Of a stretch of DNA of 12,460 nt, positions 1 to 8,169 are shown piece after piece. The notes under the pieces are model-generated. The model did no database searches. It was given only the letters and a program-made list of their open reading frames with translations, and was not told the origin of the DNA. Within the stretch, counting starts at the first letter, position 1; each line of letters begins with the position of its first letter. Where the stretch lies: positions 1-12,460 of the forward strand of contig CAZLLV010000525.1 of the NCBI GenBank assembly GCA_964560325.1, in the 5' to 3' direction. The DNA is from CAZLLV01 sp964560325. Lineage in GTDB: Bacteria; Acidobacteriota; Thermoanaerobaculia; Multivoradales; DATKCC01. Position numbers and translations under genes: made by a program.

Positions 1-556
1 GCGCGAGAGAGCGGTCCTTCGCGAGCATGTTGCGGAGGAAGAAGCCGAAGGCCCAGCCGGCGAGGACGAGGAAGGGGAGCCAGTGGGCGGCCATCAGGGC
101 GAAGGCGGTGTAGATGAGGATCTCGCCCAGGTAATTCGGGTTGCGGGTGCGTGCGAACAGGCCCTCTTCGATCAGCCCGGGCTGGAGCTTCAGCGTGTAG
201 TGCTTCTGCGCGTCGGAGACGAAGTGGAGGAAGAGCCCGGAGGTGAACAGGAAGAGGACGAGCCCGAGCATCCACGTCGGCTGCTCGACGTGCCGGCTGA
301 TCAGCAGGTAGGGCGCCGCGTAGTAGCTGGCGAGCGGAACGAACACGCAGAGGACGCCGACGAGGAACGGCTTCTCCTCGTCGAACCGGCGGTCGGGGAA
401 GGTCGCCGACTTCGCCGGCCAGCAGAGAGCGTAGCTGCCGTGGATGGCGAAGTAGACGGACGCCTCGGTGCTCCAGTTGCCGTGGCGCCACATGAGCGCC
501 AGCACGACCGGGGCGACGAGCGCCTTGTGGGCGTTGATCGCGGTGATGATCTTCAT
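1..556 (-). CDS. DUF1295 / steroid 5-alpha-reductase-like membrane protein (3' end outside window)
   Basis: This is a partial gene: the reading frame is open from the ATG at 556 to the left edge, giving 185 residues without a stop. Hydrophobic stretches lie around residues 11-22, 64-85, 94-112 and 147-176, so it is a polytopic inner-membrane protein. The strongest signature is ARTRNPNYLGEIL (135-147), followed by a membrane segment and NMLAKDRSL near the edge; this matches the C-terminal core of the DUF1295 / steroid 5-alpha-reductase-like superfamily, which also resembles isoprenylcysteine methyltransferases. Homologues end about 20-30 residues further on, so only a short tail should be missing. 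Known members act on lipids or steroids with NAD(P)H or SAM, but the substrate here cannot be read from sequence. It is the last visible gene of the minus-strand operon, 40 nt after the HExxH gene. No close Shine-Dalgarno precedes the ATG; the start rests on the natural N-terminus MKIITAINAHKALVAP. Confidence 0.82.
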   Translation of the reverse strand, partial: MKIITAINAHKALVAPVVLALMWRHGNWSTEASVYFAIHGSYALCWPAKSATFPDRRFDEEKPFLVGVLCVFVPLASYYAAPYLLISRHVEQPTWMLGLVLFLFTSGLFLHFVSDAQKHYTLKLQPGLIEEGLFARTRNPNYLGEILIYTAFALMAAHWLPFLVLAGWAFGFFLRNMLAKDRSLA

Positions 557-596
557 CGGGCGGTGCGACGATCCTACCCCCTGCCCGTCCGGCGGG

Positions 597-989
597 TCAC
601 GTCCCGCTCTTCTCCCGGGCTTCGATCTCGAACGGGTTGTCGCGGTAGGCGTTGCCGCCGCGGAGGGCGGCCCAGAGGCCGGCGGCGAGGTAGGCGGGGA
701 TGAAGAGCGGTCCCCAGCGCTCGGCCTGCCGCACGTGGACCCGCTCGTGGGCGCGGCAGCGTTCGAGCGTGCGGTCGTCGACGCCGGCGATCACGTGACC
801 GAGGGTGATGGCGCCGGCGCGGAGCGGCGGCGAGCGCAGGAGCGCGCGGGCGGCGCCGCCGGAGCATTCGAGCACCCCGGCGACCCGGCGCACCCGGCCG
901 CCGGTGGCGAGGGCGAGGAGCGCCACCAAGAGGCCGACGCCGGTGGTGGGGCCGGCCCAGAGGTAGCGCCACCAGGCGGCGCGGGTCAG
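597..989 (-). CDS. Small HExxH-motif membrane protein of unknown function, probable CTG start
   Basis: About 130 residues if it starts at the CTG at 989-987. A hydrophobic segment lies at about residues 14-29 and a second at about 94-110. Between them is RAHERVHVRQAERWGPLF (from residue 79), which contains an HExxH zinc-binding signature (H81, E82, H85). A later DNPFEIEA (118-124) offers E121 as a possible third ligand. I associate this layout with small uncharacterised bacterial membrane proteins; no activity is established, so metalloprotease function is only an inference. The frame has no ATG or GTG at its 5' end. The nearest conventional candidate is a TTG at 929-927, but that would remove the conserved-looking TRAAWWRYLWAGP N-terminus and cut into the first membrane segment. 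A GGAGG at 1000-1004 sits upstream of the CTG with 10 nt between them, and the CTG shares three bases with the TGA of the preceding gene, which fits translational coupling. The gene is real with good confidence; the exact start is uncertain. Confidence 0.72.
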   Translation of the reverse strand: MTRAAWWRYLWAGPTTGVGLLVALLALATGGRVRRVAGVLECSGGAARALLRSPPLRAGAITLGHVIAGVDDRTLERCRAHERVHVRQAERWGPLFIPAYLAAGLWAALRGGNAYRDNPFEIEAREKSGT

Positions 990-1216
990 CTCCCGGCCTC
1001 CTCCCGCGCCGCGGCCACCCGCTCCGGCACCGTCTCGAGGAACGGCCCGAGGTCGTCCGCGTCCGGCAGGGTGATCCGGACCTTGCCGGACGGCAGCGCC
1101 TCGACCCCGCCGCCACCCTTCATCTCGAGCGGTACCTCGATCGATTCCCGGTCGAGGGGGATCTCGTCGGTGACGGCGAAGAGCGCCTGCATGGAACGTT
1201 GATCGAGGAGTCTCAT
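986..1216 (-). CDS. Hypothetical 76-residue protein coupled to the TonB receptor gene
   Basis: I do not recognise the family. The 76-residue product has no signal peptide or membrane segment and looks like a small cytosolic domain. A middle part with beta-strand character (IEVPLEMKGGGGVEALPSGK, about 26-45) is followed by VRITLPDADDLGPFLETVP and a charged helical tail ending AAAREEAGS. The ATG at 1216-1214 follows the receptor stop (TGA at 1221-1219) after only 2 nt, and its own stop overlaps the presumed CTG start of the next gene, so expression is probably coupled on both sides. That tight packing is the main argument that it is a real gene: in such GC-rich sequence a 76-codon open frame alone would be weak evidence. 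No strong ribosome binding site of its own is visible. It could be a regulator or partner of its operon neighbours, but nothing in the sequence shows this. Confidence 0.65.
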   Translation of the reverse strand: MRLLDQRSMQALFAVTDEIPLDRESIEVPLEMKGGGGVEALPSGKVRITLPDADDLGPFLETVPERVAAAREEAGS

Positions 1217-1218
1217 CG

Positions 1219-3336
1219 TCAGTCCGTCCAGGTGATCCCGAGGCCGATCGACCGCTCCGCCGCCGGCACCGACTGGTCGTCGGCCGACGGCAGGTAGGTC
1301 TCGTCGAGCAGGTTATCGCCGGTGACGCTCACCCGGAAGCCCTCGCGGATCTGGTACGAGACGGCGGCCGAGAGGAGATCGACCGAGCCGACCGGCTGCT
1401 CGCCGCTGCCGATCTCCCCCTCGTCCTTCTCGAAGCGGTGCTGGAGCCGCCCCTGGACCGCCCAGCGCCCGCGCCCCCAGTCGGCCTGCGCCGCCACCCG
1501 GTCGGCCGGGATGTCGGAGAGGGCGTCGCCGCCGTCGTCCTCGCCGTCGATCGTCTGCCCGTCCCACGAGAGCCGGAGAGCGTCGCTCCACTGGAAGAAG
1601 CCGTTCATCTCCACGCCCCGGATGGTGCCGGAGGTGAGGTTGCGGAAGGTGCGCACGCCGGGCTCCAAGGTGATGCGCTCGATGTAGTCGTCGATCTCGT
1701 TGCGGAAGACGTAGCCGGCGAAGAACAGCCGGTCGCCGAAGTAGCGCAGTCCCAGGTCGCCGGAGACCGAGCGCTCGGGGTCGAGGTCGACGTTGCTGAT
1801 CACCTCGCCGCGGCCGGTCGTGCCGGTGAAGAAGCGCTCGGAGAGGGTCGGGAAGCGCAGGCCGGTGCCGACGTTCGCCGCCAGCTCGAAGCCGTCGGCG
1901 AGCGGGGTGGTGGCGCCCACGAACCCGGCCCAGGCGGTGTCGTCCTGGGACTCGAACCCGTCGTTGCCCTGCTGGATGTAGGTGAAGCGGGCGCCGGTCT
2001 CGACGGTGGTGCGGCCGAAGGCGCGGCGCAGCGCCCCGTAGACCGCCGCCTCGTCCTCTTCGCCGTCGAGGGTCGTGCTGCGGTCGACCAGGTTGCCGAG
2101 CGGATCGAAGCTCCGTTCGGTCGCCTCGACGCCACGGCGGCCGAAGTAGTCGAGGCCGACGCGACCGGAGAGCTCGCCCGGGAGCGACAGCTCCCACTGC
2201 GCGTTGGCGCCGAAGTCGGCCGACTCGTTCTCCACCCGGTCGACGGCGCCGCCCTCGGCGACCTCCGTGTCGAGCGTGTTCGGGTGCGCCCAGAGGTTCA
2301 GCCGGTAGCTGCCGGGCTTGCGCGCCGTCAGGCTCGCCACCAGGTGCTGCTCTTCGGGGTAGAGCGTGGTGCGCTCCGGGAACTCCCGGTTCGGCTTGCC
2401 GATGTCGCTCCCCACCGACGGCATGACGACCAGCTCGACGGCGGTGTCCTCACCCGCCTGCCAGAAGCGCTCGATCAGCCCCGACCACTGCTCGTAGCGG
2501 CTGAACAGGCGCTCGCCGTCCGGCGTCTCGGCGTCGCTCGCCTGCCGGTGCGCGATGCCTACGTTCCAGTCGTCGTCACCCCAGCCGGCCATCTGGTAGT
2601 GCTCGTCGCCGCCGGTCGAGTAGCCGGCGGCGAGGCGCGTGCCGTCGATGCGCGCCGGGAAGGCCTGGATCACGCCGCCCAACGCCCCGGAGCCGTAGTA
2701 GGAGGACGACGGCCCGCGCACCACGTCGACCGTGCCGAGGAGCAGCGGGTCGACGAACGAGAAGGCGATGCCGGCGCGGCGCTCGGTGGTCAGCCGCGCT
2801 CCGGCGAGCAGGTTGAGCACGCGCTGGCCGGCGGTGCCGCGCACCGAGTAGGCCTGGAAGAGGCCGCCCTGGCCGTTCTCGGCGACGCCGGGCACTCCCT
2901 CGATCACCTCCTGGAGCGTCGACGGCGGCGACGGCTTCTCCTCCGGGCGGACCGAGGTCGCGGCGACCGAGACCGGCTGGAAGACGCCCGCCGCGTCGCG
3001 GGTGGCGGAGACGGTGATCTCGTCGAACATCTCCTGGCGGGCGACGAGCGGCACCTCCACCGGACCCACCTGGCCGGCCGGCACCTCGATCGCCCCGTCG
3101 TCGAAGCGCGGGTGGGTGACCAGGAGCAGCGCCGGCGGCTCGGCGTCGGGGAAGACGAACTCGCCGCGCCGGTCGGTGTTGGCCGCGGGGCCGTCGACCA
3201 CCTGGACGCGCGCGCCCTCGACCGGCACGCCCCCGGCGGTGGTGACCCGGCCGGTGATCTCGGCGGCGGCCGGGCCGGCCGCGAGGAGCGTGAGGAGGAG
3301 CGGGGAAAGGGAGCGCGGGAAGGCGCGAGATTTCAT
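1219..3336 (-). CDS. TonB-dependent outer-membrane receptor with N-terminal carboxypeptidase-regulatory-like domain
   Basis: A 705-residue outer-membrane receptor that should import a ligand (siderophore, metal complex, vitamin or glycan) using TonB energy. From the N-terminus: a Sec signal peptide (MKSRAFPRSLSPLLLTLLAA) with likely cleavage after PAAA at about residue 25; a carboxypeptidase-D-regulatory-like beta-sandwich starting EITGRVTTAGGVPVEGARV (26-98); a TonB-box-like DEITVSAT (105-112); a plug domain at about 135-230, including SVRGTAGQRV and VDVVRGPSSSYYGSGALGGV; then a beta-barrel to the C-terminus. The last residues are ITWTD, so the protein does not end in the usual aromatic residue. 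The frame stays open upstream to 3576, but the signal peptide fixes the start at the ATG 3336-3334, with a weak AGAGG about 6 nt before it. The regulatory-like domain is typical of Bacteroidota and Acidobacteriota receptors. The ligand cannot be assigned: no siderophore, heme or cobalamin gene is adjacent. It heads a minus-strand operon of at least four genes. Confidence 0.93.
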   Translation of the reverse strand: MKSRAFPRSLSPLLLTLLAAGPAAAEITGRVTTAGGVPVEGARVQVVDGPAANTDRRGEFVFPDAEPPALLLVTHPRFDDGAIEVPAGQVGPVEVPLVARQEMFDEITVSATRDAAGVFQPVSVAATSVRPEEKPSPPSTLQEVIEGVPGVAENGQGGLFQAYSVRGTAGQRVLNLLAGARLTTERRAGIAFSFVDPLLLGTVDVVRGPSSSYYGSGALGGVIQAFPARIDGTRLAAGYSTGGDEHYQMAGWGDDDWNVGIAHRQASDAETPDGERLFSRYEQWSGLIERFWQAGEDTAVELVVMPSVGSDIGKPNREFPERTTLYPEEQHLVASLTARKPGSYRLNLWAHPNTLDTEVAEGGAVDRVENESADFGANAQWELSLPGELSGRVGLDYFGRRGVEATERSFDPLGNLVDRSTTLDGEEDEAAVYGALRRAFGRTTVETGARFTYIQQGNDGFESQDDTAWAGFVGATTPLADGFELAANVGTGLRFPTLSERFFTGTTGRGEVISNVDLDPERSVSGDLGLRYFGDRLFFAGYVFRNEIDDYIERITLEPGVRTFRNLTSGTIRGVEMNGFFQWSDALRLSWDGQTIDGEDDGGDALSDIPADRVAAQADWGRGRWAVQGRLQHRFEKDEGEIGSGEQPVGSVDLLSAAVSYQIREGFRVSVTGDNLLDETYLPSADDQSVPAAERSIGLGITWTD

Positions 3337-3401
3337 GAAAGCCTCTGTGCTGGTGACTCGAATCGACCGCCCGGGCGCGCACCGCCCGGCGGAGCCGCCA
3401 G

Positions 3402-3407
3402 AGGATA
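3402..3407 (-). promoter_or_regulatory. Candidate -10 hexamer (TATCCT) for the TonB-receptor operon
   Basis: In the 205-bp divergent region between the receptor and exporter genes (3337-3541), the minus strand carries CGTATCCTC with TATCCT as a possible -10. A CTGAAC hexamer lies 18 nt upstream as a poor -35. Transcription would start near 3395 and leave a leader of about 60 nt containing GC-rich inverted repeats (the palindrome CGCCCGGGCG at 3368-3377, and GGCGG/CCGCC arms near 3389-3400). The same nonamer CGTATCCTC occurs upstream of the HTTM gene. This rests on motif resemblance only. Confidence 0.3.
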
Positions 3408-3527
3408 CGGGAAAAGCCGACCGGGGTTCAGCGAGCCTCGCATCAAACCTCTCGGCCCGCGTAACGTACTCTCGACAGCAGAACCGCCAAGAGTTGCTCC
3501 ACATCCGTTGATCGATCGCTCCCGAGA

Positions 3528-3533
3528 GGAGGT
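3528..3533 (+). promoter_or_regulatory. Strong Shine-Dalgarno (AGGAGGT) of the exporter ATPase gene
   Basis: AGGAGGT begins at 3528 and lies about 8 nt before the ATG at 3542, which fixes the start of the ABC ATPase. It is the best ribosome binding site in the window. It is followed at once by CCCTCC, which could pair with the GGAG of the site to form a very short hairpin. Confidence 0.7.
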
Positions 3534-3541
3534 CCCTCCGC

Positions 3542-4433
<892 letters not shown>

Positions 4434-4444
<11 letters not shown>

Positions 4445-5714
4445 AAAGACCTGGGTGATCGCCAAGCGCGAGTACACGTCGCGCGTCCAATCGAAGGGCT
4501 TCTGGCTCGCGACCCTGCTGCTGCCGGTGCTGATGGCGGCGGCCTTCGTGTTGCCCGTGCTCCTGATCTCGAAGTCGACCAGCCACCTCGACGCGGTGAT
4601 CGTCGACGAGACCGAAGCCCTGGGCGAGCGGGTGGCCGAGCGGCTGGCGGACACGGAGGCTCCCGGCGGCTCGTTCGCCCAGGTCACTGCCGAGGTGATC
4701 GGCGTCGAGGCCGACCGGGAGGCGCAACGCGCCGCGCTCGACCGGCGGCTGCTCGACGAGGAGATCGACGCCTGGCTCTGGCTCGACCGCGCGGGGCTCG
4801 AGCAGAACCGGGTCGAGTACCACGCCCGGAGCGTCTCGAACACTCTCACGCAGGAGGTGATCGAGGACGCGCTGTCGGACGAGGTGCGGCGCCACCGGCT
4901 GACGGAGGCGGGCTACGAGCCGGACACGGTCGATCCGCTGCTCGCCTCGATCGCCCTGCGGACGGTCAAGGTCTCCGAGGAGGGGAGCCGCGCCGAGGCG
5001 GGCGAGGCGGGGTTCATCCTCGCCTACGGGCTCTTCTTCCTCCTCTACATGGTGCTCATGATCTGGGGGCAGCAGGTGCTCAACGGCGTGCTCGAGGAGA
5101 AGACGTCGCGGGTGGTCGAGGTGATCGTCTCGTCCGCCCGTCCGATCGACCTGATGCTCGGCAAGCTCCTCGGCATCGGCGCCGCCGCGTTCACCCAGTT
5201 CGCGCTCTGGATGGCGACCGCGGTGGTGCTGACCGCGCCGGGGCTGCTCTCGGCGATCGCCTCGCTGCCGGAGGATGCGGGGCTGCCGTCGCTCTCGATC
5301 GTTCAGGCGGTCGCGATCGTCGCCTTCTTCCTGCTCGGCTTCTTCGTCTACTCGACGCTGTTCGCGGCGGTCGGCGCGAGCTTCAACAACATGCAGGAGG
5401 CGCAGCAGCTCTCCTGGGTGCCGATGTCGTTCATCATCCTGCCGGTGCTCTTCTTCTTGCCGGTGATCAACGACACGAGCGGAACGCTCGCGGTGGTGAC
5501 ATCGCTCATCCCGCCGTTCACCCCGATGCTGATGCCGCTCCGGATCGCGGTCGAGATGCCGCCGCTCTGGGAGGTGGCACTCGGGCTGGTGCTGACCACC
5601 GCCTTCGTCTACGCGATGATCCGCCTCTGCGCCCGGATCTACCGCACGGGCATCCTGATGTACGGCAAGAAGCCGACGTTCAAGGAGATCGCTCGCTGGG
5701 TGCGCTACTCGTAG
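4434..5714 (+). CDS. ABC exporter permease (NatB-type, ABC-2 membrane protein)
   Basis: A 426-residue integral membrane partner of the preceding ATPase. One transmembrane segment (about 25-46) is followed by a large extracytoplasmic domain (about 50-190), then roughly five further membrane segments from about 193 to the C-terminus. The stretch NGVLEEKTSRVVEVIVSS (217-234) followed by LMLGKLLGIG (240-249) is the hallmark of the NatB/COG1668 family and forms part of the coupling region. The N-terminal WVIAKREYTSRVQSKGFW is also typical. The ATG at 4434 lies inside the end of the ATPase gene (11-nt overlap). The 3' end overlaps the convergent HTTM gene by 35 bp (5680-5714). The exported substrate is unknown. 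Confidence 0.94.
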
Positions 5715-7383
5715 GCGGCACGCCTCGGGAAGCGGCCCGCTGGCCGGGTGCGAAGCTCCACCTGGCCAGCCGGTCCCCGTGGTCCGGGTCGCGGGGCTCG
5801 GCGAGGAAGTCCCAGCGCCAGAGCTCGACCTCGAAGCGGCGGATGCGTTCGGCGGGCGGGCGGTTGCGGCCGTGCCGCCGGGCGACCGCCGCCAGCAGGT
5901 CCTCCGCCGGCTCCCGGCCGCCGGGCTCGAAGCTGTCGTAGATCGTCGTCCGGTAGCGTGCGTCGGCGAGCGCGCCGATCGTCTCGGCGATGGGCGCCTC
6001 GCGCGCCCGCCCGGCGCCGTCGACCGCCGTCACCCGGATCCACTCGACCTCGCCCTCGGTCTGCGCGCGCGAGTACATCTGCATCGCGCTCAGCGGGTAG
6101 AACTCGATCCGGGCGCCCCAGGCGACCAGCAAGAGCGTGGCGACGACCACCACCCGTCGCGGCCCCGTCCCGGCGTCGGCTGCGGGCGTCGCGACGGCTC
6201 GAAGCTCCGGCCGGAGCGGGCGGTCAATCTTCGCCACCCGTGCGAGCCGGCCGAGGAGCGGGCGCCAGTCGTAGAAGACCGCCTGGAGCAGGATCAGGTC
6301 GAAGAAGAGGACGTTCTGGAGCAGGAGAATGACCGCGTGCACCCCCGCCATCGCCGCCGGCACGACGCGCCGGGCCCGGTGCGAGACGAGCACTAGCCCG
6401 TAGGCCAGCTCCATCCCGAGGGCGGCCGCGGCGAAGGCGACGACCGCCGCCGCCGGCAGCTCGACCAGGGCCAGCGAGAGGCGGAAGTCGAACTCCATCG
6501 GGTTGAGGGTGTCCCGGAGCAGATAGGTCCGGAGGGTCTCCGGGTGGAGCCAGTCGAGGCCGCCGCTCCGCAGCTTCGAGAGGCCGGCCTCGACGTAGGG
6601 CAGCGCGATGGTGACCCAGACGGCGTAGCGCGCCCAGCCGTAGGTTTCGTGGGCGACGCCGGCGGCGGGCACCGGACGTCCGGCGTGCAGCCGGCGCCGG
6701 CGGTCGAGCGACAGCCCGTCGGCCGCCGGGGTGAAGCAGAGCACCACCAGCACGTACCAGGGCACGATGCCGGTGTGGAAGAAGCGGCTGTACTGCCGGA
6801 TCAGCCCGCCGAAGACCAGGTAGGCCACCGCCGCGAGCGGTAACACGGCTCGCGTGCGCCAGCCGAGCGCGCCGAGCAGGAGGAGGAGCGCGGTCGCCGC
6901 GTGGAAGACGGCGAGCGCCGGCGCGCTCGCGGCGAGGCGTTCGAGGCCCGCGCCGCGGCCGAGCGGTAGCGCGAAGAGGAGCTCGAGCACGCCGTCCGGA
7001 TCCGCCAAACTGCGCGGCAGGTAAGCGGTCGAGACCAGGTCCTCCCACAGGACGCTGGTGAGGAGGATGGTGCAGACGAGGGCGCGGACGGCACCGAGCG
7101 CCTCGGGGGTGGCGGTGCCGACGTGGCGCCGGCGGAAGGTCTCGCTACGGACCGCCCAGGGGACGAGCAGGATGCAGAGGAGCGCCACCAGGCCCCAGCG
7201 GGAGCCGGCGAGCCAGCGGTCGAGGAAGTAGGAGAGGGGCGCGGCGGCACGCTCGCGGGCGATCAGCTCGAGTCCCGCGGCCGCGTCGCTCGTGTAGAGC
7301 CAGCGGATGATGCGGGGGGCGATGCCCTCCGAGAACAGGAGCCAGAGCGCCGCGACGACGGCGAGGGCCCGGACCGCCCGCAT
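5680..7383 (-). CDS. HTTM-domain (vitamin-K-dependent gamma-carboxylase-like) polytopic membrane protein
   Basis: A 567-residue inner-membrane protein. Hydrophobic segments lie near residues 5-20, 62-78, 98-115, 155-173, 178-196, 206-219, 252-265, 304-335, 342-372 and 409-423, followed by a soluble C-terminal region of about 140 residues. The motif PYVEAGLSKLRSGGLDWL (262-279) and the surrounding helices match the HTTM (horizontally transferred transmembrane) domain related to gamma-glutamyl carboxylase. Bacterial HTTM proteins are mostly uncharacterised and carboxylase activity should not be assumed. The ATG at 7383-7381 is preferred because GGAGG (7393-7389) sits 5 nt upstream; the open frame extends to a TTG at 7419 that has no such site. 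It follows pal by 102 nt, with a hairpin between them. The last 35 bp overlap the convergent permease gene. Confidence 0.85.
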   Translation of the reverse strand: MRAVRALAVVAALWLLFSEGIAPRIIRWLYTSDAAAGLELIARERAAAPLSYFLDRWLAGSRWGLVALLCILLVPWAVRSETFRRRHVGTATPEALGAVRALVCTILLTSVLWEDLVSTAYLPRSLADPDGVLELLFALPLGRGAGLERLAASAPALAVFHAATALLLLLGALGWRTRAVLPLAAVAYLVFGGLIRQYSRFFHTGIVPWYVLVVLCFTPAADGLSLDRRRRLHAGRPVPAAGVAHETYGWARYAVWVTIALPYVEAGLSKLRSGGLDWLHPETLRTYLLRDTLNPMEFDFRLSLALVELPAAAVVAFAAAALGMELAYGLVLVSHRARRVVPAAMAGVHAVILLLQNVLFFDLILLQAVFYDWRPLLGRLARVAKIDRPLRPELRAVATPAADAGTGPRRVVVVATLLLVAWGARIEFYPLSAMQMYSRAQTEGEVEWIRVTAVDGAGRAREAPIAETIGALADARYRTTIYDSFEPGGREPAEDLLAAVARRHGRNRPPAERIRRFEVELWRWDFLAEPRDPDHGDRLARWSFAPGQRAASRGVPPTSSAPSERSP

Positions 7384-7400
7384 CGTGTCCTCCCGCCTCA

Positions 7401-7415
7401 CCTCGCGAGGATACG
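7401..7415 (-). promoter_or_regulatory. Candidate -10 (TATCCT) plus 10-bp palindrome upstream of the HTTM gene
   Basis: On the minus strand CGTATCCTC (7415-7407) offers TATCCT as a -10, directly followed by the perfect palindrome CCTCGCGAGG (7410-7401), which overlaps its end. A transcript starting near 7400 would have a leader of about 18 nt containing the Shine-Dalgarno. No convincing -35 is seen; the expected position falls within the pal 3' hairpin. The palindrome could be an operator or chance in GC-rich DNA. Confidence 0.28.
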
Positions 7416-7422
7416 ACAACGT

Positions 7423-7476
7423 GGGTAGACCCGAGCCGACTCGCCGGGGGACGAGACGGCCGGCTCGGGCCCACCC
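7423..7476 (-). terminator. Long hairpin after pal (terminator-like, no U-tract)
   Basis: Arms of 16 nt (7476-7461 and 7438-7423) flank a 22-nt loop. In the minus-strand RNA all 16 positions pair, two of them as G-U; in the plus-strand RNA those two would be A-C mismatches. The loop has a small CTCG/CGAG inner helix. The stem begins about 10 nt after the pal stop codon. No run of U follows, so it is not a classical intrinsic terminator; it may be a GC-rich terminator without a tail, a 3'-end stabiliser for pal mRNA, or an attenuator before the HTTM gene. Confidence 0.6.
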
Positions 7477-7485
7477 GTGGAACCT

Positions 7486-8064
7486 TCAGGACGAGCGGCG
7501 GCCGACGATCACGAACTGGGCGCGGCGGTTCTTCCACCAGCAGCCCTCGCCGCTCTCCGTGCACTCCGGCCGCTCCTCGCCGTAGGAGACCGAGCGCAGC
7601 CGGTCGCCTTCGACGCCCAGGCTGCCGAGATAGCTCTGGGTCTCGTTTGCCCGCCGGTCCCCGAGCGCGAGGTTGTACTCGCCGGTGCCGCGTTCGTCGG
7701 CGTGCCCTTCGATGGCGATCACCAGCTCCGGGCGCTCCTCGAGGAAGCGGGCGTTGGCGGCCAGGCGCTCGCGGGCGTCGCTGCGCAGGTTCGCCTGGTC
7801 GAAGTCGAAGTAGACGGTCTGGAGCAGGCCCTGCTCGCGCACGTAGGCGTTGAGCGTGTCGAGATCGGCGCTCCAGACGTCGGAGCTGGTCTGGGTGTCG
7901 GCCGAGCGGGGCGCAGGGGGCTCGGTGCCGAGCTCGCTCACCCGCTCCACTTCGACCGGCATCTCCTCCGGAGTCGCCGGCGCTTTCTTCTTCGAGCAGC
8001 CGCCGGCCGCCAGGGCGAGCACGGCGAGGGTGATGACGAGGGTCTGACGCTGGTTGCGGTTCAT
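7486..8064 (-). CDS. pal: Peptidoglycan-associated lipoprotein Pal
   Basis: A 192-residue outer-membrane lipoprotein that anchors the outer membrane to peptidoglycan as part of the Tol-Pal complex. The signal peptide MNRNQRQTLVITLAVLALAA ends at a lipobox-like AGGC with acylated Cys23; Ser24 after it favours outer-membrane sorting. A flexible linker rich in Pro and Glu (about 25-60) leads to an OmpA/Pal domain (about 97-190), with TVYFDFDQANLRSDA, GHADERGTGEYNLALGDRRA and, near the end, WWKNRRAQFV. These contain the conserved Asp and Arg used to bind diaminopimelate. The loop before the last strand carries two cysteines (ECTESGEGCWW), possibly a disulfide. The start is fixed by the signal peptide and a GGAG site just upstream; the open frame runs further to 8109 but has no better start. 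No tolA, tolB, tolQ or tolR gene is adjacent within the window. Confidence 0.95.
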   Translation of the reverse strand: MNRNQRQTLVITLAVLALAAGGCSKKKAPATPEEMPVEVERVSELGTEPPAPRSADTQTSSDVWSADLDTLNAYVREQGLLQTVYFDFDQANLRSDARERLAANARFLEERPELVIAIEGHADERGTGEYNLALGDRRANETQSYLGSLGVEGDRLRSVSYGEERPECTESGEGCWWKNRRAQFVIVGRRSS

Positions 8065-8169
8065 CGTTCTCTCCTTCTCCTCTTTCTGGTCGAGTACGGC
8101 CGGCCCCACCGGGACGATCCCGCTCTCGGCAGGTCGCCCCGGCGAGCCCTCCGCCGGCCGTGGATCGAA

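Noticed and set aside
83..703. A 206-codon plus-strand frame at the left end
   Set aside because: It is antisense to the DUF1295-like and HExxH genes; the sequence is charged, repetitive and without a family signature.
3337..3541. Fur- or other metalloregulator-type operator upstream of the TonB receptor
   Set aside because: The region is GC-rich and I found no AT-rich 19-bp Fur-like inverted repeat, so iron control cannot be claimed from sequence.
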